Under the pieces are notes generated by a model. It did not search any database and had not been told where the DNA came from. It saw only the letters and a program-made list of their open reading frames with translations. The translations under genes were made by a program, and so were the position numbers. Source: Lachnospiraceae bacterium OM04-12BH (GTDB taxonomy: Bacteria; Bacillota; Clostridia; Lachnospirales; Lachnospiraceae). Taken from it: 64,000 bases of DNA. Positions 18,964 through 27,931 of the stretch are shown in pieces. Location: assembly GCA_003490145.1 (NCBI GenBank), contig QULQ01000002.1:65016-129015 (forward strand), written 5' to 3'. The stretch's first letter is position 1. Every line of letters begins with the position of its first letter.

Positions 18964-20136
18964 ATGTTACATCAGAAGTATGAAGAAGAATTAAAGAAAT
19001 ACGAAGCACTTATTAACAGGAAAAATGAAGTAGATCCTGATTTTTACAACGGGATATATGACCGCTATGTGAATCCGGTACTGACCAGAGAGCATATTCC
19101 GCTTACCTGGCAGTATGATTTAAACCCGGAAACCAATCCGTATTTTATGAAGAGACTGGGAATCAATGCAGTTATGAATTCCGGTGCGATCGAACTGAAT
19201 GGAAAGTATTATCTGGTAGCCAGAATTGAAGGAGATGACAGAAAGTCCTTCTTTGGCGTAGCAGAAAGTGACAATGGAATCGATGGATTCCGTTTCTGGG
19301 ATTACCCAATCCTGCTTCCGGATACCTGCAAGGAAGAGACAAACGTATATGATATGCGTCTCACCAAGCATGAGGATGGCTACATCTATGGCGTATTCTG
19401 TTCAGAGAGCAAGGATACCACAGTCAATGACCTTTCTGCGGCAGTTGCAGCAGCAGGTATTGTAAGAACCAAGGATCTGAAGACATGGGAGAGACTGCCT
19501 AACCTGGTAACCTTAAACTCTCCTCAGCAGAGAAACGTAGTACTGCATCCTGAATTTGTAAACGGCAAGTATGCATTCTATACAAGACCGATGGATGACT
19601 TCATTGAGACAGGATCAGGCGGCGGTATCGGATTCGGACTCTGTGATGATATTACCCATGCTGTTATCGACGAAGAGAAGATGACAAGCCTTCGTAAGTA
19701 TCATACCATTACTGAGGCAAAGAACGGCGCCGGTGCAGTGCCGATCAAGACAGAAAAGGGCTGGATCCATATTGCACACGGTGTAAGAAATACAGCAGCC
19801 GGACTCAGATATGTAATTTACGCATTTGCAACTGACTTAAATGATCCTTCCAAGGTGATCGCAGAGCCTTCAGGTCTGCTGATCGGACCAAGGGGCGGCG
19901 AGAGAGTCGGTGACGTATCCAACGTTGTATTTACCAACGGTGCGATCGCAAATGAAAAGGGCGAGGTATTTATTTACTACGCATCCAGTGATACAAGAAT
20001 GCATGTTGCAACTACAACTGTTGACAAGCTGATCGATTATGTATTCAATACACCGAAGGATCCCGGCAGAAGCGTAGAGTGCGTAGCACAGAGATGTGAA
20101 CTGATCAAAAAGAACCTGGAATTTCTTTCCAAATAA
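18964..20136 (+). CDS. GH130 phosphorylase, probable 4-O-beta-mannosyl-glucose phosphorylase (subfamily 1)
   Basis: This 390-residue five-bladed beta-propeller enzyme carries the GH130 blocks [50 protein letters not shown] and [19 protein letters not shown]. Length and the N-terminal helical region ([21 protein letters not shown]) match subfamily 1, which phosphorolyses Man-beta-1,4-Glc to mannose-1-phosphate and glucose. The ATG at 18964 has AAAGGAG 9 nt upstream; an in-frame GTG at 18958 lies too close to that site. It follows the epimerase by 17 bases, giving the expected epimerase-phosphorylase relay. Confidence 0.92.
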   Translation: MLHQKYEEELKKYEALINRKNEVDPDFYNGIYDRYVNPVLTREHIPLTWQYDLNPETNPYFMKRLGINAVMNSGAIELNGKYYLVARIEGDDRKSFFGVAESDNGIDGFRFWDYPILLPDTCKEETNVYDMRLTKHEDGYIYGVFCSESKDTTVNDLSAAVAAAGIVRTKDLKTWERLPNLVTLNSPQQRNVVLHPEFVNGKYAFYTRPMDDFIETGSGGGIGFGLCDDITHAVIDEEKMTSLRKYHTITEAKNGAGAVPIKTEKGWIHIAHGVRNTAAGLRYVIYAFATDLNDPSKVIAEPSGLLIGPRGGERVGDVSNVVFTNGAIANEKGEVFIYYASSDTRMHVATTTVDKLIDYVFNTPKDPGRSVECVAQRCELIKKNLEFLSK

Positions 20137-20169
20137 GACAAAAAGCCTTTGAGGCGTAAAGGAGATAAT

Positions 20170-21192
20170 ATGAGCGAAATTAAAATGATTGCCCCTCCGG
20201 TAAAGAATGTTCCCTGGCAGGAGAAGCCGGAAGGACTGACCGGAGCGCCTATCTGGAGATATACAGAGAACCCGATCATCGGACGTAATCCTGTAGAAGG
20301 CGTTGCCAGAATTTTCAACAGTGCCGTAATGCCTTATGGTGATGAGTTTATCGGCGTATTCCGTGGCGAGCAGACAAACGGCATCCCTTATATCTATATG
20401 GGAAGAAGCAAGGATGCGATCCACTGGGATTTTGATAAGGAGAAGATTCCTTTCGTGGATGAAGGAGGAAAGCCTTTCATGCCGAAGTATGCTTATGACC
20501 CCAGACTGGTAAAGGTAGAAGATACCTATTATATCATCTGGTGCCAGGACTTTTATGGTGCATCCATCGGTATGGCAAAGACAACTGATTTCAAGACCTT
20601 TACAAGGCTTGAGAACCCTTTTATTCCTTACAACAGAAACGCAGTTCTGTTCCCCAGAAAGATTCATGGAAACTACATGCTGTTGAGCCGCCCTTCTGAC
20701 AGCGGTCATACACCCTTCGGTGATATCTTTGTCAGCGAGAGCCCTGACCTTGTTTACTGGGGAAAACACAGACACGTTATGGGCAAAGGCAGCGAATGGT
20801 GGGAGTCCGTTAAGATCGGCGGAGGTGCAGCTCCTATCGAGACAAGTGAAGGATGGCTGCTGTTCTATCACGGCGTAAGCGGAACCTGCAACGGCTTTGT
20901 ATATTCCATCGGAGGTGCGATCCTGGATCTTGAGAATCCTTCTATCGTGAAGTACAGATGTGAGACCTTCCTGCTGACACCCGAAGAGTGGTATGAGGAG
21001 AGAGGATTCGTTCCCAACGTATGCTTCCCCTGCGCTACCATTCATGATCCTGAAAGCGGAAAGATCGCTATTTACTATGGATGTGCAGACAGCTATGTAG
21101 GTCTTGCATTTACCAAATTTGATGAGATCGTAGCATATATCAAAGAGCACAGTGTAGTAACAGAGGCTGATACAGAGATCGGTATCAGATAA
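20170..21192 (+). CDS. GH130 phosphorylase, probable beta-1,4-manno-oligosaccharide phosphorylase (subfamily 2)
   Basis: This 340-residue GH130 enzyme is distinct from the preceding one. Visible blocks are NPVEGVARIFNSAVMP, AYDPRLVKVEDTYYIIWCQDFYG, NRNAVLFPRKIHGNYMLLSRPSD, WWESVKIGGGAAPIETSEGWLL and the C-terminal IYYGCADSYVGLAFTKFDEI. Subfamily 2 enzymes release mannose-1-phosphate from the non-reducing end of manno-oligosaccharides, shortening them to mannobiose for the epimerase. The ATG at 20170 is placed by AAAGGAG immediately upstream. Confidence 0.92.
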   Translation: MSEIKMIAPPVKNVPWQEKPEGLTGAPIWRYTENPIIGRNPVEGVARIFNSAVMPYGDEFIGVFRGEQTNGIPYIYMGRSKDAIHWDFDKEKIPFVDEGGKPFMPKYAYDPRLVKVEDTYYIIWCQDFYGASIGMAKTTDFKTFTRLENPFIPYNRNAVLFPRKIHGNYMLLSRPSDSGHTPFGDIFVSESPDLVYWGKHRHVMGKGSEWWESVKIGGGAAPIETSEGWLLFYHGVSGTCNGFVYSIGGAILDLENPSIVKYRCETFLLTPEEWYEERGFVPNVCFPCATIHDPESGKIAIYYGCADSYVGLAFTKFDEIVAYIKEHSVVTEADTEIGIR

Positions 21193-21218
21193 GAAAAGGA
21201 ACAGTGAAATAGTTTTAA

Positions 21219-21251
21219 AAAGGGCTTGTTAGATTCGTCAGCAGGCCCTTT
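21219..21251 (+). terminator. hairpin between the GH130 pair and the esterase gene
   Basis: AAAGGGCTTGTT pairs with AGCAGGCCCTTT (two G-U wobbles), followed by a weak T-rich stretch. It looks like a partial terminator or stabilising hairpin dividing the operon into an upstream importer/phosphorylase part and a downstream esterase/GH1 part. Confidence 0.6.
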
Positions 21252-21296
21252 CTTAATATTTCATGATTATAAAAAGCAAAAAGGAGCAAAACGATT

Positions 21297-22421
21297 ATGG
21301 AATATCAGGTTAAGCTTGATCAGGGAATGATCAACAGAGGAAACTGGAAAAAAATCAAGGAATGTATGAAAAAGGCAGAGAGAGGAGAGGGCATTACCAC
21401 AGGTTTTCTTGGCGGTTCCATTACTCAGGGAAGTCTTTCTTCTACACCGCAGACCTGTTATGCCTATCTGGTATATGAGTGGTGGAAAAAGAAATTCCCG
21501 GAATCAGAGATCACCTTTGTCAATGCGGGAATTGGCGGAACCACATCCCAGTTTGGCGTTTCCAGAGTAAAGGAGCATCTGCTTTCCTATCAGCCGGATT
21601 TCGTGCTGATCGAGTTTGCGGTGAATGATGAAAATACGGAATTCTTTGAGGAAACGTATGAGGGTCTTGTAAGAACCACACTGTCAGATGCCTGCAGACC
21701 GGCTGTTATGCTGATGAACAATGTCAGGTATGACGACGGACTGAATGCAGAGGAAATGCATCTGAAGGTAGCAAAGGCCTATGCACTTCCCATGGTCAGC
21801 ATGAAGGAAACAATCTGGCCGGAGATTGAGTCCGGAAGGATCAAAAACAGAGAGATCACGCCGGATGACCTTCATCCCAATGATGCAGGCCATGCACTGG
21901 TAGCTAAAGTGATCACTACCTTCCTTGAGAAGGTATATGAGGACAGAAATAACGAGGAAGAAGCTGCTTATGCAGAAGGAACCCTTCCTGCACCGATTAC
22001 AGAGAATGCTTATGAGAATTCTGTCAGATATCAGAATCATAATTCAGAGCCTGTTCTGGCAGGATTTGTGGCTGATCTAGAGCCTCAGTACAATATTCTT
22101 GAGATCTTCAGAAGAGGATGGACAGGAAGCCATGTGGGCGATAAGATTACCTTTGAGATCGAGGGAACCGGCATTGCAGTGCAGTACCGTAAGAGTGTCA
22201 GGCAGCCCACTCCCATTGCAAAGGTTACAGTAGATGGCAGAGAAGATACGGCTATGGTATTAGATGGAAACTTTAAGGAGACATGGGGAGACTGTCTGTA
22301 TATTGATACGGTGACAAGACATATGGAACCCGGTATACATAAGGTAAAGATCGAGATCGTGGAAGCAACAGAGCAGGATGCAGTTCCGTTTTACCTGGTA
22401 TCCGTCATTGGATCCTGCTGA
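21297..22421 (+). CDS. SGNH acetyl-mannan esterase with C-terminal CBM35-like domain (CE17-like)
   Basis: This 374-residue protein has no signal peptide. Residues 1 to about 230 are an SGNH/GDSL hydrolase: nucleophile Ser 41 in GGSITQGS, block II glycine in NAGIGGTTS (about 77-85), block III Asn 110 in FAVNDEN, and the Asp 190/His 193 pair in PDDLHP. Residues from about 240 to the end form a separate beta-rich domain resembling CBM35. This domain order (SGNH then CBM35) matches CE17 mannan esterases of Roseburia, which remove 2-O-acetyl groups from manno-oligosaccharides. Position among GH130, GH36 and GH1 genes supports that role; the CE17 assignment is by recalled architecture. Confidence 0.85.
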   Translation: MEYQVKLDQGMINRGNWKKIKECMKKAERGEGITTGFLGGSITQGSLSSTPQTCYAYLVYEWWKKKFPESEITFVNAGIGGTTSQFGVSRVKEHLLSYQPDFVLIEFAVNDENTEFFEETYEGLVRTTLSDACRPAVMLMNNVRYDDGLNAEEMHLKVAKAYALPMVSMKETIWPEIESGRIKNREITPDDLHPNDAGHALVAKVITTFLEKVYEDRNNEEEAAYAEGTLPAPITENAYENSVRYQNHNSEPVLAGFVADLEPQYNILEIFRRGWTGSHVGDKITFEIEGTGIAVQYRKSVRQPTPIAKVTVDGREDTAMVLDGNFKETWGDCLYIDTVTRHMEPGIHKVKIEIVEATEQDAVPFYLVSVIGSC

Positions 22422-22453
22422 CAGGGCAATTCAGAATAAAAGGAGATAAAACT

Positions 22454-24760
22454 ATGTTTCGTGATGATTTTGTGTGGGGCGTTGCCAGCAGCGCTTATCA
22501 GGTAGAGGGAAGAGATCCGGAGGATGGATGCGGTAAGAACATCTGGGATACCTTTGCCGAAGAGGGAAGGATCCTGGATGGCAAGGATGCGTATACCGCC
22601 TGTGACCACATGCACAGATATAAAGAGGATTATAAGCTGATGAAGCTGCTTGGGATCAAAGCGTACCGCTTTTCCATGAGCTGGGCGAGGATCCTGCCGG
22701 AAGGTACGGGAAAGGTGAATGAAAAGGCCATTGCCATGTACCGGGACATGATCCTTTCCATGAAGGAGAACGGGATCGAGCCGTATATCACCATGTATCA
22801 CTGGGAATTTCCACAGGCGCTGCAGGACAAGGGCGGCTGGCTGAATGAGGATGTGATACAGTGGTTCGGAGAATATGCGAAGGTAGTGGCAGAGAATTTC
22901 TCTGATATCTGCGAATATTTCATTACCTTAAATGAGCCGGAATGCTTTGTGGGACTTGGACACCTGTCGGGAGTGCATGCGCCGGGGCTAAAGCTTCCTT
23001 ATAAGGATGTATTTAAGATCGCCCACAATGCACTTCGTGCCCATGGCCAGGCAGTTATCAATCTCCGGAAATATGCCAGCAGACCGATCAAGGTAGGCTA
23101 TGCGCCGACCTGTGGCATGGCATATCCTGCTACTGACTCCCCAGAGGATATCGAGGCAGCAAGAAAGACGCTGTTTGGCTTCCACCAGCCCATGGACAAC
23201 TGGACCTGGAATGTGGCATGGTTCAATGATCCGGTATTTCTTGGAAAATATCCGGAAGAGGGACTTAAGAAATTTGCTGAGTATCTGCCGGAAATTACAG
23301 ATGAGGATATGAAACTTATTTCCCAGCCACTTGATTTTATGGGACAAAACATTTATAACGGATATATGATGAGACAGGGCGAGGACGGAGAGCCGGAGTA
23401 TGTGGACAGGGAAGCAGGCGCTGCCAAGACAGCAGCAGGCTGGCCGGTTACACCGGAGTGCTTCTACTATGGCGTGAAGTTCCTGTATGAGCGGTATCAT
23501 TTACCTCTTTACATTACAGAGAACGGCATGTCCTGTCATGATGATGTGTCACTGGATGGCCGTGTACATGATCCAAACAGACAGAATTTCCTGGATCTGT
23601 ATATTTCTGCACTGCAGAGAGCAAATGATGACGGTGCTGATGTGCGGGGCTATTTCCTGTGGACCTTCCTTGATAATTTTGAATGGGACAAGGGATATAC
23701 CGAGCGTTTTGGTATTGTATATGTAGATTTTAAGACACAGAAAAGAATCGTGAAGGATTCTGCATTCTGGTATCAGAAAATCATAGAATCCAACGGAAGG
23801 GAGTTAACTGTGAACAAGAAGACAAGGCCGATTTTGTTTTTGAATCCTGTGTTTAAGGAAATGATCTGGGGCGGCAATCAGCTTGCCGAGAAGTTTGGCT
23901 ATGAGATCCCCAGTGACAAGACAGGTGAGTGCTGGGCAGTCAGCGCACATCCAAACGGAGACTGCACCGTAAGAGAAGGGGAATATGCAGGCAGAAAGCT
24001 TTCCGAGCTGTTCAAAGAGGAGCCGGAGCTGTTTGGAAACCTTCCTCTTGACCGGTTCCCTCTGCTGATCAAGATCATTGATGCCAAGGCAGATTTAAGT
24101 ATCCAGGTACATCCTGATGATGCCTATGCCAAGGTACATGAGAACGGATCTCTTGGAAAGACAGAGTGCTGGTATATTCTGGACTGCCCTGAGGATGCGA
24201 CACTGGTGGTTGGCCACAATGCAGGCAGCAGAGAAGAGCTGAAGGAAATGATCAATCAGAAGAGATGGTCAGAGCTGATCCGTGAAGTACCGGTGAAGAA
24301 GGGGGACTTTATCCAGATCAATCCCGGAACTGTCCACGCGATCAAGGGCGGCCTGATGATCCTGGAAACTCAGCAGAACAGCGATATTACCTATCGTGTG
24401 TATGACTATGACAGACTTTCCAATGGAAAGCCCCGTGAGCTTCATGTACAGCAGAGTATCGATGTGATCACTGTACCGGCACCTTCTGCAGAGGACAGTG
24501 TAAGCCACGCAGCAGATCTGCCGGCAAACACTATGAATGAGCTGATCGCCTGTGATTATTACAAGGTATACAAATTAACCGTAACAGAGCCGGTTTCCTT
24601 TGAGCAGGAGCATCCTTTCCTGATCATGAGCGTGATAGAGGGAGAAGGTCTTGTTAATGGACAGATGATCAGAAAGGGAGATCACTTTATCCTTCCTTCA
24701 GGCTTTGGCAAGGTGGAACTGCAGGGAGATATGACACTGATCGCATCTTCTGTAAAATAA
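22454..24760 (+). CDS. GH1 glycosidase fused in frame to class I mannose-6-phosphate isomerase
   Basis: This is a 768-residue fusion. Residues 1-448 are a complete GH1 barrel: FVWGVASSAYQVEG at the start, acid/base Glu 161 in TLNEPE, nucleophile Glu 356 in YITENG, and the usual C-terminal end (SAFWYQKIIESNG). Residues from about 453 are a complete ManA: NPVFKEMIWGG, and predicted zinc ligands Gln 551, His 553 (QVHPDD), Glu 571 and His 628 (NPGTVHAI). GH1 would release terminal glucose or mannose from short oligosaccharides; ManA converts mannose-6-phosphate to fructose-6-phosphate. The junction codon 453 is GTG, preceded by a strong ribosome site, so a free ManA may also be made. A one-base shift would split the frame, so an assembly error must be ruled out. 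Confidence 0.9.
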   Translation: MFRDDFVWGVASSAYQVEGRDPEDGCGKNIWDTFAEEGRILDGKDAYTACDHMHRYKEDYKLMKLLGIKAYRFSMSWARILPEGTGKVNEKAIAMYRDMILSMKENGIEPYITMYHWEFPQALQDKGGWLNEDVIQWFGEYAKVVAENFSDICEYFITLNEPECFVGLGHLSGVHAPGLKLPYKDVFKIAHNALRAHGQAVINLRKYASRPIKVGYAPTCGMAYPATDSPEDIEAARKTLFGFHQPMDNWTWNVAWFNDPVFLGKYPEEGLKKFAEYLPEITDEDMKLISQPLDFMGQNIYNGYMMRQGEDGEPEYVDREAGAAKTAAGWPVTPECFYYGVKFLYERYHLPLYITENGMSCHDDVSLDGRVHDPNRQNFLDLYISALQRANDDGADVRGYFLWTFLDNFEWDKGYTERFGIVYVDFKTQKRIVKDSAFWYQKIIESNGRELTVNKKTRPILFLNPVFKEMIWGGNQLAEKFGYEIPSDKTGECWAVSAHPNGDCTVREGEYAGRKLSELFKEEPELFGNLPLDRFPLLIKIIDAKADLSIQVHPDDAYAKVHENGSLGKTECWYILDCPEDATLVVGHNAGSREELKEMINQKRWSELIREVPVKKGDFIQINPGTVHAIKGGLMILETQQNSDITYRVYDYDRLSNGKPRELHVQQSIDVITVPAPSAEDSVSHAADLPANTMNELIACDYYKVYKLTVTEPVSFEQEHPFLIMSVIEGEGLVNGQMIRKGDHFILPSGFGKVELQGDMTLIASSVK
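23795..23812 (+). promoter_or_regulatory. internal ribosome site and GTG start at the ManA junction
   Basis: GGAAGGGAG (23795-23803) lies 6 nt before an in-frame GTG at 23810, exactly where the ManA homology begins (VNKKTRPILFLNPVF). Initiation here would give a 316-residue protein, the usual length of class I isomerases. An out-of-frame TAA at 23805-23807 sits between the two, where a GH1 stop codon would be expected. Confidence 0.65.
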
Positions 24761-24781
24761 AGAAAGCAGGAAAGACTAACT

Positions 24782-25966
24782 ATGATCAATGAACAGTACA
24801 AAAACATGCTTGGAGGAAAATCCGTAATCAGGGAGTTTTCCGAATTCGCCGCAGCGAGAGGAAAAGAGATCGGATATGAAAATGTATTCGATTACAGTCT
24901 GGGAAATCCGTCTGTACCGGTGCCGGACGATTATACAAAGGAGATGGAAGAGCTCCTTAAGACAAAGACTTCCATGGAGCTGCACGGCTACAGTCCAAGT
25001 CTTGGACTTCCCGTATTCAAGGAAAGCGTGGCTGCGTCCCTGAACCGGAGATTTGGCATGAACTATACACCGGAATATATTTTCCCGACATCCGGTGCTG
25101 CAGGCGCTCTGGCACATGCCCTGCGCTGTGTGACAAAGCCGGGGGATGAGGTACTGACCTTTGCACCCTATTTCCCGGAATATGGTCCCTATGTCAATCT
25201 GACAGGAGCTGTTTTGAAGGTGGTTCCTGCTGATACGGAGAGCTTCCAGATCAATTTTGAGAAGCTTGCTGAAATGCTGAACGAAAATACGGCAGCAGTG
25301 CTCATCAATACCCCGAACAATCCGTCCGGAGCTGTTTACAGCGCAGAAACACTGGAAAAGCTGGCAAAGCTTCTGACGGAAAAGCAGCAGGAATATGGAC
25401 ACGAGATCTTTATCATTTCCGATGAACCTTACAGGGAGATCGTTTTTGACGGGGCAGAGCTTCCTTATGTTTCAAGGTTTTATGCAAATACTCTGTCCTG
25501 CTATTCCTATTCCAAGTCCCTGTCCCTTCCCGGTGAGCGTATCGGATATGTGGCAGTGAATCCGGCATGCAAAGACGCAGAGCTTCTGGTACCCATGATG
25601 GGACAGATCTCAAGAGGGATCGGACATAACTGCCCGTCCTCCAGTATCCAGCTTGCGGTAGCAAAGGTAGTAGATGAAACAGCGGATATGAAGGTATATG
25701 AGACCAATATGAAGCTGCTTTATCAGGCACTGACAGATCTTGGCTTTTCCTGTGTCAGACCGGGAGGCACCTTCTACATTTTCCCGAAGGCACTGGAAGA
25801 GGATGCAGTAGCATTCTGTAAGAAAGCGCTGCAGTATGACCTGATTCTGGTTCCCTCTGACAGCTTTGGAGTTAAGGGATATTTCCGTATGGCGTACTGT
25901 ATTGATACGGAGAAGGTGGAAAGATCCCTGGAAGCCCTCCGCAGATTCGTGAAAGAGAATTATTAG
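24782..25966 (+). CDS. pyridoxal-phosphate aminotransferase, class I/II
   Basis: This 394-residue fold-type I enzyme has PLP-site landmarks: TSGAAGALAHALR for phosphate binding, NTPNNPSGAVYS, the aspartate loop IISDEPYREIVFDG, and the Schiff-base lysine in SYSKSLSLPGERIGY, followed by the C-terminal substrate arginine region (GYFRMAYC). It may transfer amino groups between aspartate, alanine or aromatic acids and 2-oxoglutarate; substrate specificity is not readable. It starts 21 bases after the GH1-ManA gene, with no terminator between, so partial cotranscription is possible although no metabolic link is obvious. Confidence 0.88.
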   Translation: MINEQYKNMLGGKSVIREFSEFAAARGKEIGYENVFDYSLGNPSVPVPDDYTKEMEELLKTKTSMELHGYSPSLGLPVFKESVAASLNRRFGMNYTPEYIFPTSGAAGALAHALRCVTKPGDEVLTFAPYFPEYGPYVNLTGAVLKVVPADTESFQINFEKLAEMLNENTAAVLINTPNNPSGAVYSAETLEKLAKLLTEKQQEYGHEIFIISDEPYREIVFDGAELPYVSRFYANTLSCYSYSKSLSLPGERIGYVAVNPACKDAELLVPMMGQISRGIGHNCPSSSIQLAVAKVVDETADMKVYETNMKLLYQALTDLGFSCVRPGGTFYIFPKALEEDAVAFCKKALQYDLILVPSDSFGVKGYFRMAYCIDTEKVERSLEALRRFVKENY

Positions 25967-26016
25967 GCGCGGATAGCTTTAAAGACTGCCACGGGCAGCA
26001 GAAAAGGAGTGAGCGT

Positions 26017-26877
26017 ATGTACCAGGCAGGACTTGTTTTGGAAGGCGGTGGTATGAAGGGTGTGTATTCATCCGGCGTACTGGACTTTTTCCTGGATAAA
26101 GGGCTGGAATTTTCTTCCTGCTACGGCGTGTCTGCAGGAGCCTGTTCCCTGTGCAGCTTTCTGTCAAAGCAGCGGGGCAGGGCTTATCATGTGAATGTGG
26201 ATTATCTGGATGATAAGAATTACTGCAGTGTATACAGTCTGCTGAAAACGGGGGATCTGTTTGGGGCAGAGATGTGCTATCACAGGATTCCGGATGAACT
26301 GAATCTGTACGATTATGATACTTTCAACCGGTATCCGGGCACCTTTTACAGTGTAGTTACAAACATAGAAACAGGACTTGCCGAATATATTCCTATTAAA
26401 GATATGAAGAAGGATATTGAAGTGGTCAGGGCATCGGCCTCACTACCTCTTGTAGCCAATATCATCAGCTGGAACGGCAGAAAATATCTGGATGGCGGAA
26501 TTTCTGATGCTATCCCGATCCGGAGATCCATAGAGGATGGCAATCAGAAAAATGTGGTGATCCTGACAAAGGAAGCAGGGTACCGCAGAAAGCCGACCAA
26601 GGTGGCAGGACTGGTTAAAATGAAGTACCGGAAATATCCAAAGCTTTATGAACTGATGAAAAACAGATATCTTACCTACAACGCCACACTGGATTATCTG
26701 GAGGAACAGGAAAAGAAAGGCAGGGCTTTTGTTTTAAGACCACAGCTTCCAAGTGGTGTGGGAAGGATTGAGAAGGACAGAGGAAAACTGCAGAAGCTGT
26801 ATGAGACCGGCTATGCAGATGCAGAAAAGAACTATGACAGGCTGATGGAATATCTGAAGGGAGAAACAAAATGTTAG
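26017..26877 (+). CDS. patatin-like phospholipase
   Basis: This is a 286-residue serine acyl hydrolase. The oxyanion-hole loop GGGMKGVYSSG is at residues 11-20, the nucleophile Ser 39 in GVSAG, and the catalytic Asp 159 in DGGISDAIP. There is no signal peptide, so it should act on cytoplasmic or inner-leaflet lipids. It overlaps the uppP start by 7 bases, giving translational coupling with an envelope lipid-carrier enzyme. The lipid substrate is unknown. Confidence 0.92.
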   Translation: MYQAGLVLEGGGMKGVYSSGVLDFFLDKGLEFSSCYGVSAGACSLCSFLSKQRGRAYHVNVDYLDDKNYCSVYSLLKTGDLFGAEMCYHRIPDELNLYDYDTFNRYPGTFYSVVTNIETGLAEYIPIKDMKKDIEVVRASASLPLVANIISWNGRKYLDGGISDAIPIRRSIEDGNQKNVVILTKEAGYRRKPTKVAGLVKMKYRKYPKLYELMKNRYLTYNATLDYLEEQEKKGRAFVLRPQLPSGVGRIEKDRGKLQKLYETGYADAEKNYDRLMEYLKGETKC

Positions 26878-27782
26878 AGATCATAAAGGCAATCGTCTAC
26901 GGAATCGTGGAAGGCATCACGGAATGGCTGCCGATCAGCAGTACCGGACACCTGATCCTGGTAGAAAGGCTGATCCCGTTTCAGGAGACCGGTGATGGAT
27001 TTTTCCAGATGTTTGATGTGGTCATCCAGCTTGGAGCCATTCTGGCAGTTGTGGTTCTGTTCTGGAATAAAATCTGGCCTTTCTACAGCAAAAAGAATCT
27101 CCGCTCCAGAAAGGGTGGCATCGTGAAGAGCGCCAAGGATCCGGCAGCGGGAAATGTGGCGCTGAGCATGGATGCCTTCTGGATGTGGGTCAAGATCGTA
27201 GTGGCCTGTATCCCGGCAGTGATCTACGGACTTCTTTTTGATGATATGGTCAGTGCTGCTTTTGAAAAGGAGATCGGAGAAAGCGGTGTGACTGTACAGG
27301 TGATCGTGGTCGCTGTGATGCTGGTCCTTGTAGGTATTCTGTTTATCGTGATCGAGAACTGGAATAAGAACCGGACACCGGTGACAACAAAGCTAACCCA
27401 GCTAACCTACAGGGATGCGTTGATCATTGGTCTGTGCCAGCTTGTGGCAGCAGCGCTTCCAGGCACATCCAGATCCGGAGCTACTATCCTTGGTGCGATC
27501 ATGATCGGTATTTCCAGAACGGTAGCGGCAGAGTTTACCTTTTTCTTGGCGATCCCGGTCATGTTTGGTGCAAGCCTTCTGAAGGTAGTAAAATTTGGCT
27601 TTGACTTCAGTGGTATGGAAATGGCATGCCTGCTCACCGGCACGGTGGTATCGTTTATTGTCTCCTTGTTTGTACTGCGGTTTCTGATGGGCTATATCAA
27701 GAAGCATGACTTTAAGGTTTTTGGCTGGTATCGTATTGTTTTAGGTATCCTGGTACTTCTGTATTTTGGCTTATCTGCCTGA
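26871..27782 (+). CDS. uppP: undecaprenyl-diphosphate phosphatase
   Basis: This 303-residue polytopic membrane protein recycles undecaprenyl pyrophosphate to undecaprenyl phosphate for peptidoglycan and wall polymer synthesis, and confers bacitracin tolerance when abundant. Both BacA-family signatures are visible: EGITEWLPISSTGHLILVE near residue 15 (catalytic Glu and Ser/Thr) and LPGTSRSGATI near residue 200. Its start overlaps the patatin-like gene. Confidence 0.96.
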   Translation: MLEIIKAIVYGIVEGITEWLPISSTGHLILVERLIPFQETGDGFFQMFDVVIQLGAILAVVVLFWNKIWPFYSKKNLRSRKGGIVKSAKDPAAGNVALSMDAFWMWVKIVVACIPAVIYGLLFDDMVSAAFEKEIGESGVTVQVIVVAVMLVLVGILFIVIENWNKNRTPVTTKLTQLTYRDALIIGLCQLVAAALPGTSRSGATILGAIMIGISRTVAAEFTFFLAIPVMFGASLLKVVKFGFDFSGMEMACLLTGTVVSFIVSLFVLRFLMGYIKKHDFKVFGWYRIVLGILVLLYFGLSA

Positions 27783-27785
27783 AAG

Positions 27786-27814
27786 TTGACAGGATTTCAA
27801 TTATGGAGTACACT
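27786..27814 (+). promoter_or_regulatory. promoter of the DUF6465 gene
   Basis: TTGACA (27786-27791) and TACACT (27809-27814) are separated by 17 bases. This gives a leader of about 110 bases before the ATG at 27932. Confidence 0.6.
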
Positions 27815-27931
27815 TTCATCATGATATAGATACTAGTTCATGCAGGTGATAAGCCTTACGTATGCTGCGTATCTGCTTTCACCGGCTGATTGACATGAGA
27901 GATCTGCTCTTGTGTGAAAGGAGTCATTGTT

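Noticed and set aside
19870..21150. Open frame of 426 codons on the minus strand across both GH130 genes
   Set aside because: It spans two well-supported genes and their intergenic gap, has no ribosome site and no recognisable motifs. It arises from codon bias of the plus-strand genes.
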